A DNA stretch of 64,000 nucleotides from assembly GCA_016169945.1 (NCBI GenBank), contig JADLSH010000224.1, positions 62,001 to 126,000 on the forward strand. Reading direction: 5' to 3'. The translations under genes and the position numbers were made by a program. Below, piece by piece: positions 22,865 to 33,018 of the stretch (within the stretch, counting starts at the first letter, position 1; each line of letters starts with the position of its first letter). Origin of the DNA: Trachythela sp. YZ-2020. Taxonomy: Eukaryota; Cnidaria; Anthozoa; Malacalcyonacea; Clavulariidae. The notes beneath the pieces are model-generated. The model had not been told where the DNA came from. It saw only the letters and a program-made list of their open reading frames with translations, and did no database searches.

Positions 22865-24735
22865 GGGACCGGTCATTAATTAGGGCAGGGGTTGGGGCCG
22901 AAGAGAAAATGGTTGGGTAAATGAAAATTCCGAGGCCTCAAAGGTTGGGTAAAAGAAAAAAATACCTCCCTCAAGGTTGGGTAAAATATTTTGGAACAAC
23001 ATTTATATAAAAACAAAGTATTGTATATAAAAATAGAAAAGTTCATAGGTTGTCATCTAAAATGTCAATAACAATGTCATCATCACTAGACATGTCACTC
23101 ATTGTGTTTGGACATCCCACTTTGGAGTTTTCTACGATGCTTCGCTTCTTCTTTGTCTTAGATTTTTGTTCTTTGACTCTTTTAGCTTTCCGTTTCTTTT
23201 CAGTTTCATTCACCGAGGCCACATCAAATCTTTTTGCCAACTGATTATTGACATGCCTAATGTCATGTGCAATATTATTGGATTCAGTCAGCATGCTTTC
23301 TACATGTGTTGTCATTTCTTGAACAAAATTTATTTCATTACTTGCCCATTTCTTCGGCTCAAGATCATCTGCATATAGCTCCAATTTTCTATTCGATAAC
23401 TTTCTTTTTTCCTCATTGATTGTTTTTATTGTGTTTTTTTTATGTGGTCTAATGCTCGTTGGCTTTACTCACATCATCTATCTTTACATCCTCTGGAAAT
23501 TTCCTGTATCGTAAACAATTTATATTCTCCTTTAGAATTTGACCATTTTTGTATGAAGATACAAGGTGCTCAAGTTTTTCGAGGTTGCATTTAACATTCC
23601 AACGAAACTGGCGTTGTCCCATCAAATAAGCATGGAATCTAGACTGCTTACTGGTATCATGTACTTTTCCAGAGGCTCCTTTTCTTTCACTTTGGCATTT
23701 TCATCCACAACAAACTTCCCACCAATGAATGAGATTGCTATTTATTTAAATATAAAGTTAAATATAAAGATAAAAGTAAATATTTCATTTAAATAATCAT
23801 CAATTCTTCATGTAACCATGCCTTCTCAAGGCAATTCCTTAAAGCATTTGAAAAATAATTGCAAGTTTGTAAGCAAATTTACCAGCACCAGAAATTTAAT
23901 AGACATTTTTAAATTTATACCCACCTCAGGGCAAGGCTAAAATAGTATAAGAGACCATACATATACCCTCAAGACCGACAATACCCTCAAGGATACAATT
24001 TTATACAGGGAGGGGGTGGTATAAACAGGAAAATTGACTGAAGCATATAAACGTATTTTAAAACATGTCATATGAATCCATGATGCATACAGTAAATTCA
24101 TTAAATTGATTGTCCAACATCACACTTATACCCTAGTTTAATAACAAAATATTTACAATGATAAAAACTTACTTTTCTGAGCCTTCTCTGAGCCGGAACG
24201 GCTGTTTGGTTACTATTGTCAACATTAATACTTCCTAGATTGCAAGTATATGAAGCTATAGCCTTCTTGAATTTCAGAAGATGCCCTGGTTTTCCCGATA
24301 AACCAACTAGATCAAACATTTGCCGTTGTTCATCCAATTCCAACGATTTCAGTAATTCAATGTCGTTAAAACCAGACGCATTAAATCGCTCCAAATAATC
24401 CTCAGCAAGATTAATAGATTGTAAAAAACTTTCAAATTCTTTTTCGGCAGCCATGATGAAATCAGTGAGTATGTTTGTTTAACTTGGATCATCCAAATGG
24501 CACTCGTTTATAGTAGGCTCATGCTCGGAAGTGTGTCGGACCTACATCGGATCTACTCCTTTAATACAACTTTATATACAATTTTTTTCCTTGGGTTGGG
24601 TGAAAAAAAATTTATGTCTCAACAAGGTTGGGTAATTTAAATTTCTGATCTTATATTGGTTGGGTAAAAATAAAATTTGGATTCAAAGTCGTTTCTCTTC
24701 AGCCCCAACCCCTGCCCTAATTAATGACCGGTCCC
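22865..24735. mobile_element. 1.87-kb TIR element (TAA duplication) carrying a SAM-domain gene
   Basis: Ends GGGACCGGTCATTAATTAGG... and its complement form TIRs of about 44 bp with one mismatch. TAA flanks both sides (22862-22864 and 24736-24738), and the empty site is seen in the intact PLE-B minus arm (GGAAATAAGATC). A 3-bp TWA duplication with G-rich termini suggests the PIF/Harbinger group (inference). Just inside each end lie three GGTTGGGTAAA-like motifs exactly 32 nt apart (22911, 22943, 22975 and 24594, 24626, 24658), all in the same orientation. It contains a minus-strand spliced gene but no recognised transposase, so it is likely non-autonomous. Confidence 0.8.
23043..24454 (-). 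pseudogene. Spliced SAM-domain protein gene carried by TIR element
   Basis: Exon 1 is 24454-24173 (94 codons, phase 0) with a consensus donor AAA|GTAAGT. It encodes a SAM-type helical domain at residues 5-70: EFESFLQSINLAEDYLERF, FNDIELLKSLELDEQRQMF, LSGKPGHLLKFKKAI. SAM domains mediate protein-protein interaction. Downstream coding (about 23700-23043, splice acceptor not fixed) reads SKQSRFHAYLMGQRQFRW and NLEKLEHLVSSYKNGQIL. After a 1-nt shift near 23465 it continues to a coiled-coil, a Lys-rich stretch and an acidic C-terminus. Frame conflicts near 23690 suggest further decay. The function is unknown; it is not a recognised transposase. Confidence 0.55.
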
Positions 24736-24738
24736 TAA

Positions 24739-25175
24739 GATCACTTGGAGGATTTTGCATTCAAATATCCGAAATGACGAGGAACGAAGATATATAGAGG
24801 CTTTTGAAATACAGAACCAACCTGAAGACATTATGAACGGTTGTGTTGGGAGAACAATTTGTATATAGTAAGATTTTAACCTAGTATTTTATATAGAAAC
24901 TGTGTTTAACCTATAGAATTTATAATGTTCCCTAAAGTAGAATTATATCCTAAAAAAACTTATTACTAATGCATGATTAGTATTTTATTACTTCCGTTTA
25001 CAATAGAACTAAGCTAGAATTTGTAATTAGACACGCCTGTATATACACTAGGATCTTAATATTGCTACTAACCATTCCACTGAAGAAGCCTTGACCGGCG
25101 AAACGTTTGGATATTAACAAATAAATAGTTAATTTTATGTCTGAAGAAATCAATACAACAAGTTCATATATATAT
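24739..25175 (+). pseudogene. PLE-B plus arm, 3' end
   Basis: Continues PLE-B after the TIR-element insertion: ITWRILHSNIRNDEERRYIE, then NQPEDIMNGCVGRTICI and a stop near 24870. After this come the 3' untranslated region, a ribozyme (25076-25111) and a TA run from about 25166, which marks the element end. Confidence 0.8.
25076..25111 (+). ncRNA. Hammerhead ribozyme, family B (plus)
   Basis: TCCA-CTGAAGA-AGCC/GGC-GAAA-ACGT-U-TGGA, identical in core to 14267-14302 but on plus. It points outward at the 3' end of the plus arm. Confidence 0.65.
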
Positions 25176-25350
25176 ATATATATATATTGATATATTGATT
25201 TGTTTGTTTCACTTTACTAGGATCTATAGAAAAGCCCCCACGCAATACTCCTTTGGTTAGGTGGAACGAGGACGATCTAATGGAATGAATACCGTTTTCC
25301 CCTAGTATTTTGTAGTAGACTAAAAGAGTGCACTAACCGAAGTGTGCTAA

Positions 25351-25737
25351 TATAGTATGGTATTTAGTGTTTGTTTCACATAACATACGTACCTCAAATA
25401 ACATGGATATAATTTCCTTCCCCTCGCCAGCTATCTTAAATTTGTAGACGCCATGAATAAATCATGTAAAAATTGAGCAGGTTATATCTCAAATTACATC
25501 TTGCGTGGGTAAATTGTTCTAGAACATTTTGAAGAATGATGTTTGAGTAAAAATGTTATCATATTCAAACTCATGTAGATAAATAAATGTCATCAAATAT
25601 TCCTTCCTCCTTTTAAGCTGCCATCCAGTGTCCCAAGGGCTGGAGTCTTATTCATTTAAGATAGCTGGCGAGGGGAAGGAAATTATATCCATGTTATTTG
25701 AGGTACGTATGTTATGTGAAACAAACACTAAATACCA

Positions 25738-25744
<7 letters not shown>
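25351..25744. repeat. Inverted repeat with 90-bp arms
   Basis: 25351-25440 mirrors 25655-25744 nearly perfectly (TATAGTATGGTATTTAG / CTAAATACCATACTATA at the tips). The 214-bp core has no ORF. It abuts a TA run at the right. Another mirrored element of the kind seen for the ribozyme repeats, but I find no hammerhead core in it. Confidence 0.7.
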
Positions 25745-25770
<26 letters not shown>

Positions 25771-25771
<1 letters not shown>

Positions 25772-25940
25772 TTCAAGCATGTCTGGATGCGCATGTGTCT
25801 GAGTATTGTACCACATGCGCTTGGTGAGGGCAAGAGTATGGTGTATAAATACGAAGTCACTCGCATCTAGACTGCGTTACAAGCTGCACTGACGAGCCGT
25901 TGAACGGCGAAACATGCATGTCTGCAGATTTGACTATATA
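25771..25940 (+). repeat. Family-D ribozyme repeat unit (retrozyme-like), single copy
   Basis: Non-coding unit between TA runs: CATGTCTGGATGCGCATGTG, a TATA-like GTGTATAAATAC, then the hammerhead at 25884-25927 and TTTGACTATATA. The same unit recurs at 38.7-39.2, 58.5 and 59.2 kb. Confidence 0.7.
25884..25927 (+). ncRNA. Hammerhead ribozyme, family D (plus)
   Basis: Stem I CTGCA/TGCAG, core CTGACGA, perfect 5-bp stem II GCCGT-TGA-ACGGC, core GAAA, stem III ACAT/ATGT (or dimeric through the ACATGCATGT palindrome), canonical GTC cleavage triplet. All invariant core positions match. Confidence 0.85.
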
Positions 25941-26049
25941 TATATATATATATATATATACGTGTAGGTTTAGGTCTACGAAACGCAAAGAGTGCTCGAC
26001 AACATATACTTAGAGCAAATTATAGATTTTCGCTTACCTCAAAACTTGT

Positions 26050-26090
26050 CTGCAACAGGCTGTTTCATCTGTAAAAGAATCATCAGGCAG
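26050..26090 (-). ncRNA. Hammerhead ribozyme, family A (minus)
   Basis: CTGC-CTGATGA-(TTCTTTTACAGAT)-GAAA-ACA/TGT-U-GCAG on minus. Stem II is short (TCT/AGA). In full copies stem I extends beyond a bulge as ACTTGT/ACAAGT. Confidence 0.65.
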
Positions 26091-26303
26091 TAAACCAGAA
26101 GAAAAATTTTGTATTTTGAAAGACAAAAACAAGAATTGTTTACTCAACAAAAGGGCAGAAATAATTTCACGGTGTCGTCATCGTAACAAATTTCGCGTAA
26201 ACAACGCAAACAAAGCCATGAATGCACACAGTGCAGTCTCCCACATACAGCCTCACGTTCCGGCAGAAAGTATATAAGCGGTCATTTCTTTCGATACTTG
26301 TCA

Positions 26304-26348
26304 CTGCCTGATGATTCTTTTACAGATGAAATTAACAGCCTGTTGCAG
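26304..26348 (+). ncRNA. Hammerhead ribozyme, family A (plus, altered)
   Basis: Same core as the other family-A copies, but with four extra bases (GAAATTAACAGCC instead of GAAACAGCC) at the base of stem III. Probably inactive or weak. Confidence 0.5.
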
Positions 26349-26394
26349 ACAAGTTTTGAGGTAAGCGAATATATATATATATATATATACTGAA

Positions 26395-26985
26395 TAACTT
26401 TTGTCGGCAAAAATGAAAATGTTGGGAGACGAATCTGCACCTATATATCAGAACGCACTTAGGCATAGCAACTTTAATCATGAACTTAGCTACACTCAGA
26501 ACACACCGCAAAAACAACGCAGGAATAGGCAACGCAACATCATCTGGTTCAACCCACCATTTAGCAAGAGTGTTAGCACAAACATAGGACGTAATTTCCA
26601 TAGTCTAATTGACAAACATTTTCCACCGCACCACAAGCTACATAAAATTTTTATCAGAAATACAGTTAAAGTAAGTTATAGCTGCATGAACAATATTAAG
26701 TCAGTAATCACTAAACACAATGCACGCATATGTAGAAATAAGAAGCCACAGGAGAGGGACACTACCAATTGCAGTTGTAGAGAAAACACCATTTGCCCGC
26801 TTCAAAAACAATGCATGACTAGGGACATAGTATACAAAGCAACAGTCACAGTATGCAACACAAACACGATCAAAAATTACATTGGCATGACTGCAACCAC
26901 ATTCAAAGAGCGATTGGCCAACCACACTAATTCTTTTCAGCATAAAAAGCATGCAAATCACACGGAACTTTCGAAATATATTTTG
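26395..26985 (+). pseudogene. PLE-A fragment with 5' inversion
   Basis: 26395-26432 is a minus-strand piece of the PLE-A N-terminus (SPNIFIFADK on minus). From 26433 on plus the frame reads SAPIYQNALRHSNFNHELSY, the SLIDKHFPPHHKLHKIF region, a Cys-rich segment (NCSCRENTICPLQKQC) and the GIY-YIG start (KNYIGMTATTFKERLANH). It breaks off near 26985 into other AT-rich sequence. Confidence 0.75.
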
Positions 26986-27130
26986 CCTATGAATAAATTA
27001 ATGAATTTTAGAAATATATATATATATAGACGAGTATTGGGTTTAAAATCATATGCGTAGAGTGCTCGATACCGAATCAGAGCGGGATAGTAAACCAAAA
27101 TACAAACTCGAGTTACTTCATTTAAATTTA

Positions 27131-27186
27131 TTCACAACAAATCTGTTTCGTATGGCAAGTGGAGCCTGCCACACTCATCAGGTGAA
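27131..27186 (-). ncRNA. Hammerhead ribozyme, family C (minus)
   Basis: Minus: stem I TTCAC/GTGAA, CTGATGA, 8-bp stem II GTGTGGCA/TGCCATAC (one G-U), GAAA, stem III ACA/TGT, cleavage U. Identical to the plus copy 27293-27348. Confidence 0.8.
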
Positions 27187-27292
27187 AATCGCGTCTGATC
27201 TAAATGCCCAAATTGCACATTGTATTTTCTAAATGCCCACCTATAGCATATTGTATTTCAGGATTCTTTGCGCATTTAGATCAGACGCGATT

Positions 27293-27348
27293 TTCACCTG
27301 ATGAGTGTGGCAGGCTCCACTTGCCATACGAAACAGATTTGTTGTGAA
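27293..27348 (+). ncRNA. Hammerhead ribozyme, family C (plus)
   Basis: TTCAC-CTGATGA-GTGTGGCA...TGCCATAC-GAAA-ACAGATTTGT-T-GTGAA. The full conserved core and the longest stem II in the window make this one of the clearest folds. Confidence 0.85.
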
Positions 27349-27401
27349 TAAATTTAAATGAAGTAACTCGAGTTTGTATTTTTGCTTACCTCAAAACTTG
27401 T

Positions 27402-27441
27402 CTGCAACAGGCTGTTTCATCTGTAAAGAATCATCAGGCAG
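27402..27441 (-). ncRNA. Hammerhead ribozyme, family A (minus)
   Basis: CTGC-CTGATGA-...-GAAA-ACA/TGT-U-GCAG on minus, stem II loop one base shorter than elsewhere. It lies just 3' of the PLE-A minus copy 27469-29045. Confidence 0.65.
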
Positions 27442-27468
27442 TTTACAAGTATCGAAAGAAATGACCGC

Positions 27469-29045
27469 TTATATGCTTCCTGCCGGAGGGTGGGGGTGTG
27501 TGTGGGAGACAATGTGTGCATGCATGGCTTTGTTTCCGTTGTTTACGCGAAATTTGTTACGATGACGACATCGTGAAATTATTTCAGCTCTTTTGTTGAG
27601 TAAACAATTCTTGTTTTTTTCTTTCAAAATACAAAATTTTTCTTCTAAACATAAATTGCATCGTTTTGATCCTCCCGTATACGAAATAGAATGTTTTAAA
27701 ATTTGCCAATTAATACTGAAATCCTTATTGTTTTCTTGCAATGTCCAAATATATTTCGAAAGTTCCGTGTCATTTGCATGCTTTTTATGCTGAAAAGAAT
27801 TAGTGTGGTTGGTCAATCGCTCTTTGAATGTGGTTGCAGTCATGCCAATGTAATTTTTGATCGTGTTTGTGTTGCTTACTGTGACTGTTGCTTTGTATAC
27901 TATGTCCCTAGTCATGCATTGTTTTTGAAGCGGGCAAATGGTGTTTTCTCTACAACTGCAATTGGTAGTGTCCCTCTCCTGTGGCTTGTTATTTCTAGAT
28001 ATGCGTGCATTGTGTTTAGTGATTACTGACTTAATATTGTTCATGGAGCTATAACTTAAACACTCGTGTGCTAACACTCTTGCTAAATGGTGGGTTGAAC
28101 CAAATGATGTTGCGTTGCCTATTCCTGCGTTGTTTTTGCGGTGTGTGCTGAGTGTAGCTAAGTTCATGATTAGAGTTGCTATGCCTAAGTGCGTTCTGAT
28201 ATATGGGTGCAGATTCCTGAAACGTTTTCTCATCTGATGAAAGAAGTGCGATGCGCTTGTTAATTGATGCAGGTAGTTGCCTTGTGATGCTCGGTGGGTG
28301 ATTAGAGTGCATATTTATGTATAGTGGATCGTCATTGGGCTTCCTATAGGGCCTATATTTTCCATTGTTAAGGTCGAAAGTTACATCTAAAAAGTTTACT
28401 ATGCGTAAATTTGATTCGGCGGTAATTTTTAGGTCAAACTGCCCGAAAATTTTGTGGAGGTCTTTCCTTGTTTTGTCTGCTAAACGTGCTGATTTACTTT
28501 TTATAATAGCCAAACCGTCATCTCTATATAGGCCGATGCTTTCTTTGCCAATTTTTTTACTCAGGTGGTTTAAAATGAAAAGGCCTACTAACTCGCAAAT
28601 TTCCGCGCCGTCGAAACTGCCCATGGTAACGTCAAACAAACTCTTGCTATCTTTTTTTATCCATGAAATTCCGGTATTGAAAAGGAGAGATTTTCTAGCA
28701 TGTTTTATTATTGAAATATCGTTTTCAGGTATAGTAACCAAATTTGAGGCCCAACATAAAGCTTGGTCCAATAGTTTTTCAGAAATGGATGGGTAGAAAT
28801 CGATAATGTCAAACGAAATAAAACTGTGTCTGTCCTTATCTTTTATATTGCCAAACCACTGAATAACTTGTTTTGTATTCCTCCATTGATTTAATTAGAA
28901 TTAATTTTGTCAAAATAACTTTGCTTATCTTTCCGGATTCGCTTTTAGCGGGATTAATTAATCGACATTTTGGATTGTTTTCGAAATTTTCTTTGTGATC
29001 TTTGAAAGATATAAATGCTTCGCGTTTTTTCATTTTTTCAATTCT
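27469..29045 (-). pseudogene. PLE family A RT/GIY-YIG, long minus copy
   Basis: Reading down: KKREAFISFKDHKENFENNP and KCRLINPAKSESGKISKVIL (28836-29045), a shift, then 28771-28049 with [20 protein letters not shown] (motif B), SIGLYRDDGLAIIKSKSARL (motif C, RDDG) and NFLDVTFDLNNGKYRP. A deletion and shift near 28070 joins to 28233-27469. That part carries the NCSCRENTICPLQKQC segment, IKNYIGMTATTFKERLTNHT (GIY-YIG), a second Cys motif (KRCNLCLEEKFC) and the end HTHPHPPAGSI. The first 100 or so N-terminal residues are missing. Inactive. Confidence 0.85.
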
Positions 29046-29253
29046 GTCCCCGATGCAAATTTCGAAATCGTCGACGGTCGGGCACCTCCGAGATGGTCAT
29101 TTTTCTGCGCCCTCAAGTACTTGTGCTCGGCGGAAACTCTCCCGAAAACACTTAAGATTCGCATTACGTCGCATTACTCTTTATTACTCCTAATATTCCA
29201 CTAATGTGCCTAAGGCAGTACGGCTATTTCTTTGTTTACAGTACACGTGCAAA
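29046..29253 (+). other. 5' region of MULE-type gene
   Basis: Between the PLE-A truncation point and ATG 29254. Contains CTTTATTACTCC and no further feature I can name; a promoter is expected here but not identified. Confidence 0.35.
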
Positions 29254-30213
29254 ATGGAGGATCTTTTAGATTCTACTATTTCCGATCTTAAAGCTGCTTT
29301 TTTCGGTCAGGAAAATACCAAAGAGCTGTTAAATGCAGTTGAAAACGTCATCCCAATTGAAAGTCAGAAGTATGAAGTAGTTAGCGTTAAAGGAAATGAC
29401 GTTCGGTTCAAAGCAACGATCAAAACCAGTCTCAAAGACGAAGATGATATCGCTAATTTTGTAAAAAGTTACGAAATTAAAAACGGCGAGACACTTCGAA
29501 TTTCAAAAACAAAGAAATTTCCAAATACAAGAGGCGAATATAGTTTGACGAAGTACTTCAGATGTCAACACAATACGAGGTATGAGGGCACAAAGTGCCC
29601 TGAAGATATTTTGGCAATGAAACAAAGCAAAAGATTCAAGAACACGAACTGTCCATTTTCGGTTACAATTCCATGAGCACGCAATGGAAGGGGGTTAGGT
29701 TGGATTGGCCGGGGGGGGGGCCGGAGATCAAAGAGAAACATTCGTGATTGGTGTGTCATGGAATTATAATTTCGGTTACAATTCCATGACGCACGAAATA
29801 GGTAGTTAGGGGGGATTGGGGGATTCGGGATTGGGAGTCAAGAGAAATATTCGTGATTGCGTGAATTAATTATAACTTTTTTTCCTTGTTGTCAAGATTG
29901 GCAAAAATGCACACTCAGCAGATTTTCATTCTACAATCAGCATTGAGTGGAATCGCAACCATTCCATTCAATCATTACATTCTTTAACTTTTAAGGACAT
30001 ACCAACAGCAGTAAAAAACAATATTTTGGAGATGTTTAACAATGGTCTGTTACCAGGGGCAGCTTATCGGGAATTTCTGCGACAGTTAAAGAGTGAGCGT
30101 AAGGATGACCTTGAGTATCACAAACGACTTTCAGACCGGTCACAAGCTCCTCGAAGAAGGGATTTTAATGACATTTATACAAATTTTAAGAAGGAACGCT
30201 TTGAATAAAATTG
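29254..30213 (+). pseudogene. MULE-type transposase gene, 5' exons
   Basis: Exon 1 from ATG 29254 (MEDLLDSTISDLKAAF) to about 29660. It ends in a FAR1-like zinc region: YFRCQHNTRYEG then FKNTNCPFS. An intron of about 230 bp contains a diverged tandem repeat including TTTCGGTTACAATTCCATGA at 29657 and 29771. Exon 2 starts after AG at 29897: IGKNAHSADFHSTISIEWNR, LTFKDIPTAVKNNILEMFNN, REFLRQLKSERKDDLEYHKR, RRRDFNDIYTNFKKERF. It is cut at 30213 by a LINE. The catalytic exon is at 33386-33703. The layout matches animal Mutator-like transposase genes with an N-terminal Cys motif. Confidence 0.7.
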
Positions 30214-32693
30214 AATGAATTATTGAATAAAATTGATCGAGAAAACAAAATCTGTTATCTTATGGGAGATTTCAATATAGACTTACTTCAATCAGATAAC
30301 TGTGATATTGCCAATAGGTTTAGTGAGCAACTTTTTACCTCCTCTTTTTACCCAGTTATAACCAAACCAACCAGAATCACTGAACATACTGCTACTCTAA
30401 TTGATAATATTTTCACTAATAATATAGAAAAAATAGACTCAAGTGTAAATGGAATTATTTTCAGTGACATCTCAGACCATCTGCCCATATTGCATGTGTG
30501 TGACCTCAATACAACCCATTTAAATAAATGTAACACAAAAATAATAAATACTAGAGACTTTAACAATGTAAATATAAATGTTCTCAAGCAAACTGTTAAT
30601 GAAATATCTTGGCCAAATGTTTTTTCTGATAACTCAAATCCGGAACTAAGTTTTTCTGAATTCACAGAAACATTCTTAAATGCCTATAATACAAGTTTCC
30701 CAATTAGAAAAAAGTCATTAAAAACGCTGTTGATAAAAACAAAAGTCCTTGGATGACAAAAAGTGTTTTGAAATCAGTGAGAACAAAAAACAAGCTATAT
30801 AAGGCTTACTTACTAAATAATAGTAAGAAAAATCAAAATTCATACAAAAAATATAAAAATAAGCTGAACCACGTAATCAAAGCAGCAAAGAAAATGCATT
30901 ATGAAGAACAATTAATAAAATATAAACATGATGCTAAAATGATTTGGAAAACATTAAATAATATTCTGAACAAAAAAACAAAGAAAACAAATTTACCAAA
31001 GCAGTTTGCTGATAATACATCATCTAGCATTATAGATGATCCAATAAAAATCGCAAACAAATTTAATGACTATTTTGTAAATATAGGACCTAATCTAGCT
31101 AAGAAAATTAATAACAACAATACAACATTTGACAAATACCTTACAGATAGTATCCCTAACAGCTTATTTCTGGATCCAGTTACAGAACATGAAGTAAGAA
31201 ATGAAATAGAAAAACTAAACGCAACTAAAAGTCCTGGATATGATGGTCTTAGTGCAAAAATAATAAAACTTGTGACAAATGAAATCTCTAAACAAATTAC
31301 ACAAATATTTAATCAAACATTTTTAACTGGTAATATTCCCCAAGAACTCAAAATTGCGTTAGTAACACCAATTTATAAGTCAAACGAAGATAACAGATTT
31401 GAAAACTACAGACCAATTTCAGTTATAACTTGTTTTGCAAAAATACTTGAGAAAATTATGTATAAACGTCTCATCAATTTTGTTGAAAAAAATAATATTC
31501 TTTCGGAGCACCAGTATGGGTTTCGTAAGAATAGATCAACTGAACTCGCTATAATTGAGTTTATTGATAAAATAACAAAATCAATAGACAAAGGACAATA
31601 TACAATTGGTATTTTCCTTGACTTGTAAAAAGCGTTTGATACTATTAATCATAGTATTCTGCTTAAGAAATTGGAATACTATGGAATTAGAGGTGTTACA
31701 CTTAAATGGTTTGAGAACTACCTTTCCAATAGAAAACAAATTGTAAAATATAATGACACTAAGTCTGAAGCAATGACAATAACTAGTGCTGTCCCTCAAG
31801 GCTCAATATTGGGACCACTTTTATTTTTATTATACATAAATGATATCCAAAATTGCAGCACACTAGTTTCCAAAATATTGTTTGCAGATGACACAAATAT
31901 TTTCCACAGTCATTCTTGTTTAAAATAATTAAATTTAATCATGCAAGATGAAATAAATAAAATAGCTGATTGGATTAGCAGCAATAAATTATCACTGAAT
32001 GCATCTAAAACAAAATTTATTCTATTTAGATCATCAAATAAAAAGATTAAACACAATATAACAATTTCTATAAATGGACAACCAATTAAGCAAGTTAAAA
32101 ATACAACTTTCCTTGGTGTTATTATTGATGAACACCTAACTTGGAATGATCACATTGATTTAATTGTGAAAAAAGTTATAAAATCTACGGGAATAATATC
32201 CAAAATTCGACATTTCACAAATTTTAATACTCTCAAACTATTATGCTTTAGTTTATCCTTATTTAATATATGGAAATCTAATATGGGGAAACGATTACAA
32301 AAATTAATAAACATCCAAAAGAAAATAATTCGATTAATGATGTTCAAATCGTATTCTGAGCACTCTGAACCACTATTTAATAAATCAAACATTCTGAATA
32401 TTAAAAAATTAATGATTTTCTAACTAGTTTATTCATGTTTCGATATCACTACCTGGAAAATTTACCAAAATATTTTAGCAATTATTATGTAACTAACAAC
32501 AAAATACATGAACACAACACAAGGAACGCATTTAAAATCATACTCAAGAACTAATTTTGTCAAACATTCACTTTACAATAAAGGTGTAAATATCTGGAAT
32601 GAGTTAAAGTCTGAATTAAAAAATATTAAATCTTATAACATATTCAAGAAAAAATCAAAAAATTATTTCTTGCTGTTGCATTCGGAAACATAA
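30214..32693 (+). pseudogene. LINE ORF2: endonuclease C-terminus plus RT
   Basis: Endonuclease part: YLMGDFNIDLLQ, ATLIDNIFTNNI, SDISDHLPILHV. Reverse transcriptase part: KSPGYDGLSAKIIK, ENYRPISVITCFAKILEKIM, HQYGFRKNRSTELAI, FLDL-stop-KAFDTINHSILL (stop 31627), SAVPQGSILGPLLFLLYIND, ILFADDTNIF, LGVIIDEHLTWNDHI, then the C-terminal tail to 32693. Broken by a frameshift near 30715, in-frame stops at 31627 and 31927, and a 3' deletion near 32255 with shifts around 32420. Of the APE/RT (Jockey/CR1-like) type; clade not fixed. Confidence 0.85.
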
Positions 32694-33018
32694 ATTTTAT
32701 ATATCTCTCATCTATCTCTTGTAAATTATATATGTCTTCTAACTTTTCCTAATTTGTATATATCTTTATCATTATTTGAAATACTGTAAAAATATCTCAA
32801 ACTTATCTTTTTTTCTATTAATAACATTAAATTACCTTAAGTTCTGATCATCAATATAATTAATTGTAAATAATTAACCTAGGGGTCTTAATCAAAAGCC
32901 TTTCGTGGTTTCTAGTAGACCTCTAGACCTATAATTCTGTAACCTTTTTTATTTTAAAACCATGTAACTATGTATGTATGGGCAAAACTTTAATAAATAA
33001 ATAAAAAAAAAAAAAATT
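30214..33018 (+). mobile_element. LINE copy, 5'-truncated, in MULE gene
   Basis: Starts abruptly at TGAATGAATTATTG, which corresponds to about 54297 in the longer copy at 53.7-57.1 kb. It ends in AATAAATAAATAAAAAAAAA (33018). The 5' truncation and A-rich tail are typical of LINE insertion. No clear target duplication seen. Confidence 0.85.

Larger units (their letters stand above)
13138..23994. repeat. Tandem duplication of a 5.43-kb segment
   Basis: About 13138-18565 is repeated at about 18566-23994. The edges share ATACAA: TATACAAAAC at the left edge, GATACAAAAC at the junction near 18563, GATACAATTT at the right edge. This fits a microhomology-mediated tandem duplication with breakpoints inside the pogo element and inside the SAM-gene element. 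Copies are nearly identical but differ by several substitutions and small indels (for example near 13905/19328, 16430/21850, 17530/22955 and 17712/23137), so this is not a simple assembly echo. Confidence 0.85.
26050..26348. mobile_element. Mini PLE-A, head-to-head, flanked by outward ribozymes
   Basis: The left arm is only the 3' untranslated end of PLE-A on minus (ribozyme 26050-26090). At about 26092 it switches to plus-strand coding of the PLE-A C-terminus (26098-26277: EEKFCILKDKNKNCLLNKRA, SRCRHRNKFRVNNANKAM, stop). The plus ribozyme (26304-26348) follows. It is flanked by AT runs. Confidence 0.7.
27030..27390. repeat. Mirrored family-C ribozyme repeat
   Basis: About 27085-27208 and 27262-27385 are inverted copies of each other (AACTCGAGTTACTTCATTTA, CAGACGCGATTTTCACCTGA). 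Each arm carries one complete hammerhead. The 27030-27085 side reads ACGAGTATTGGGTTTAAAAT and AGAGTGCTC, matched in reverse at 43020-43080. Confidence 0.8.
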
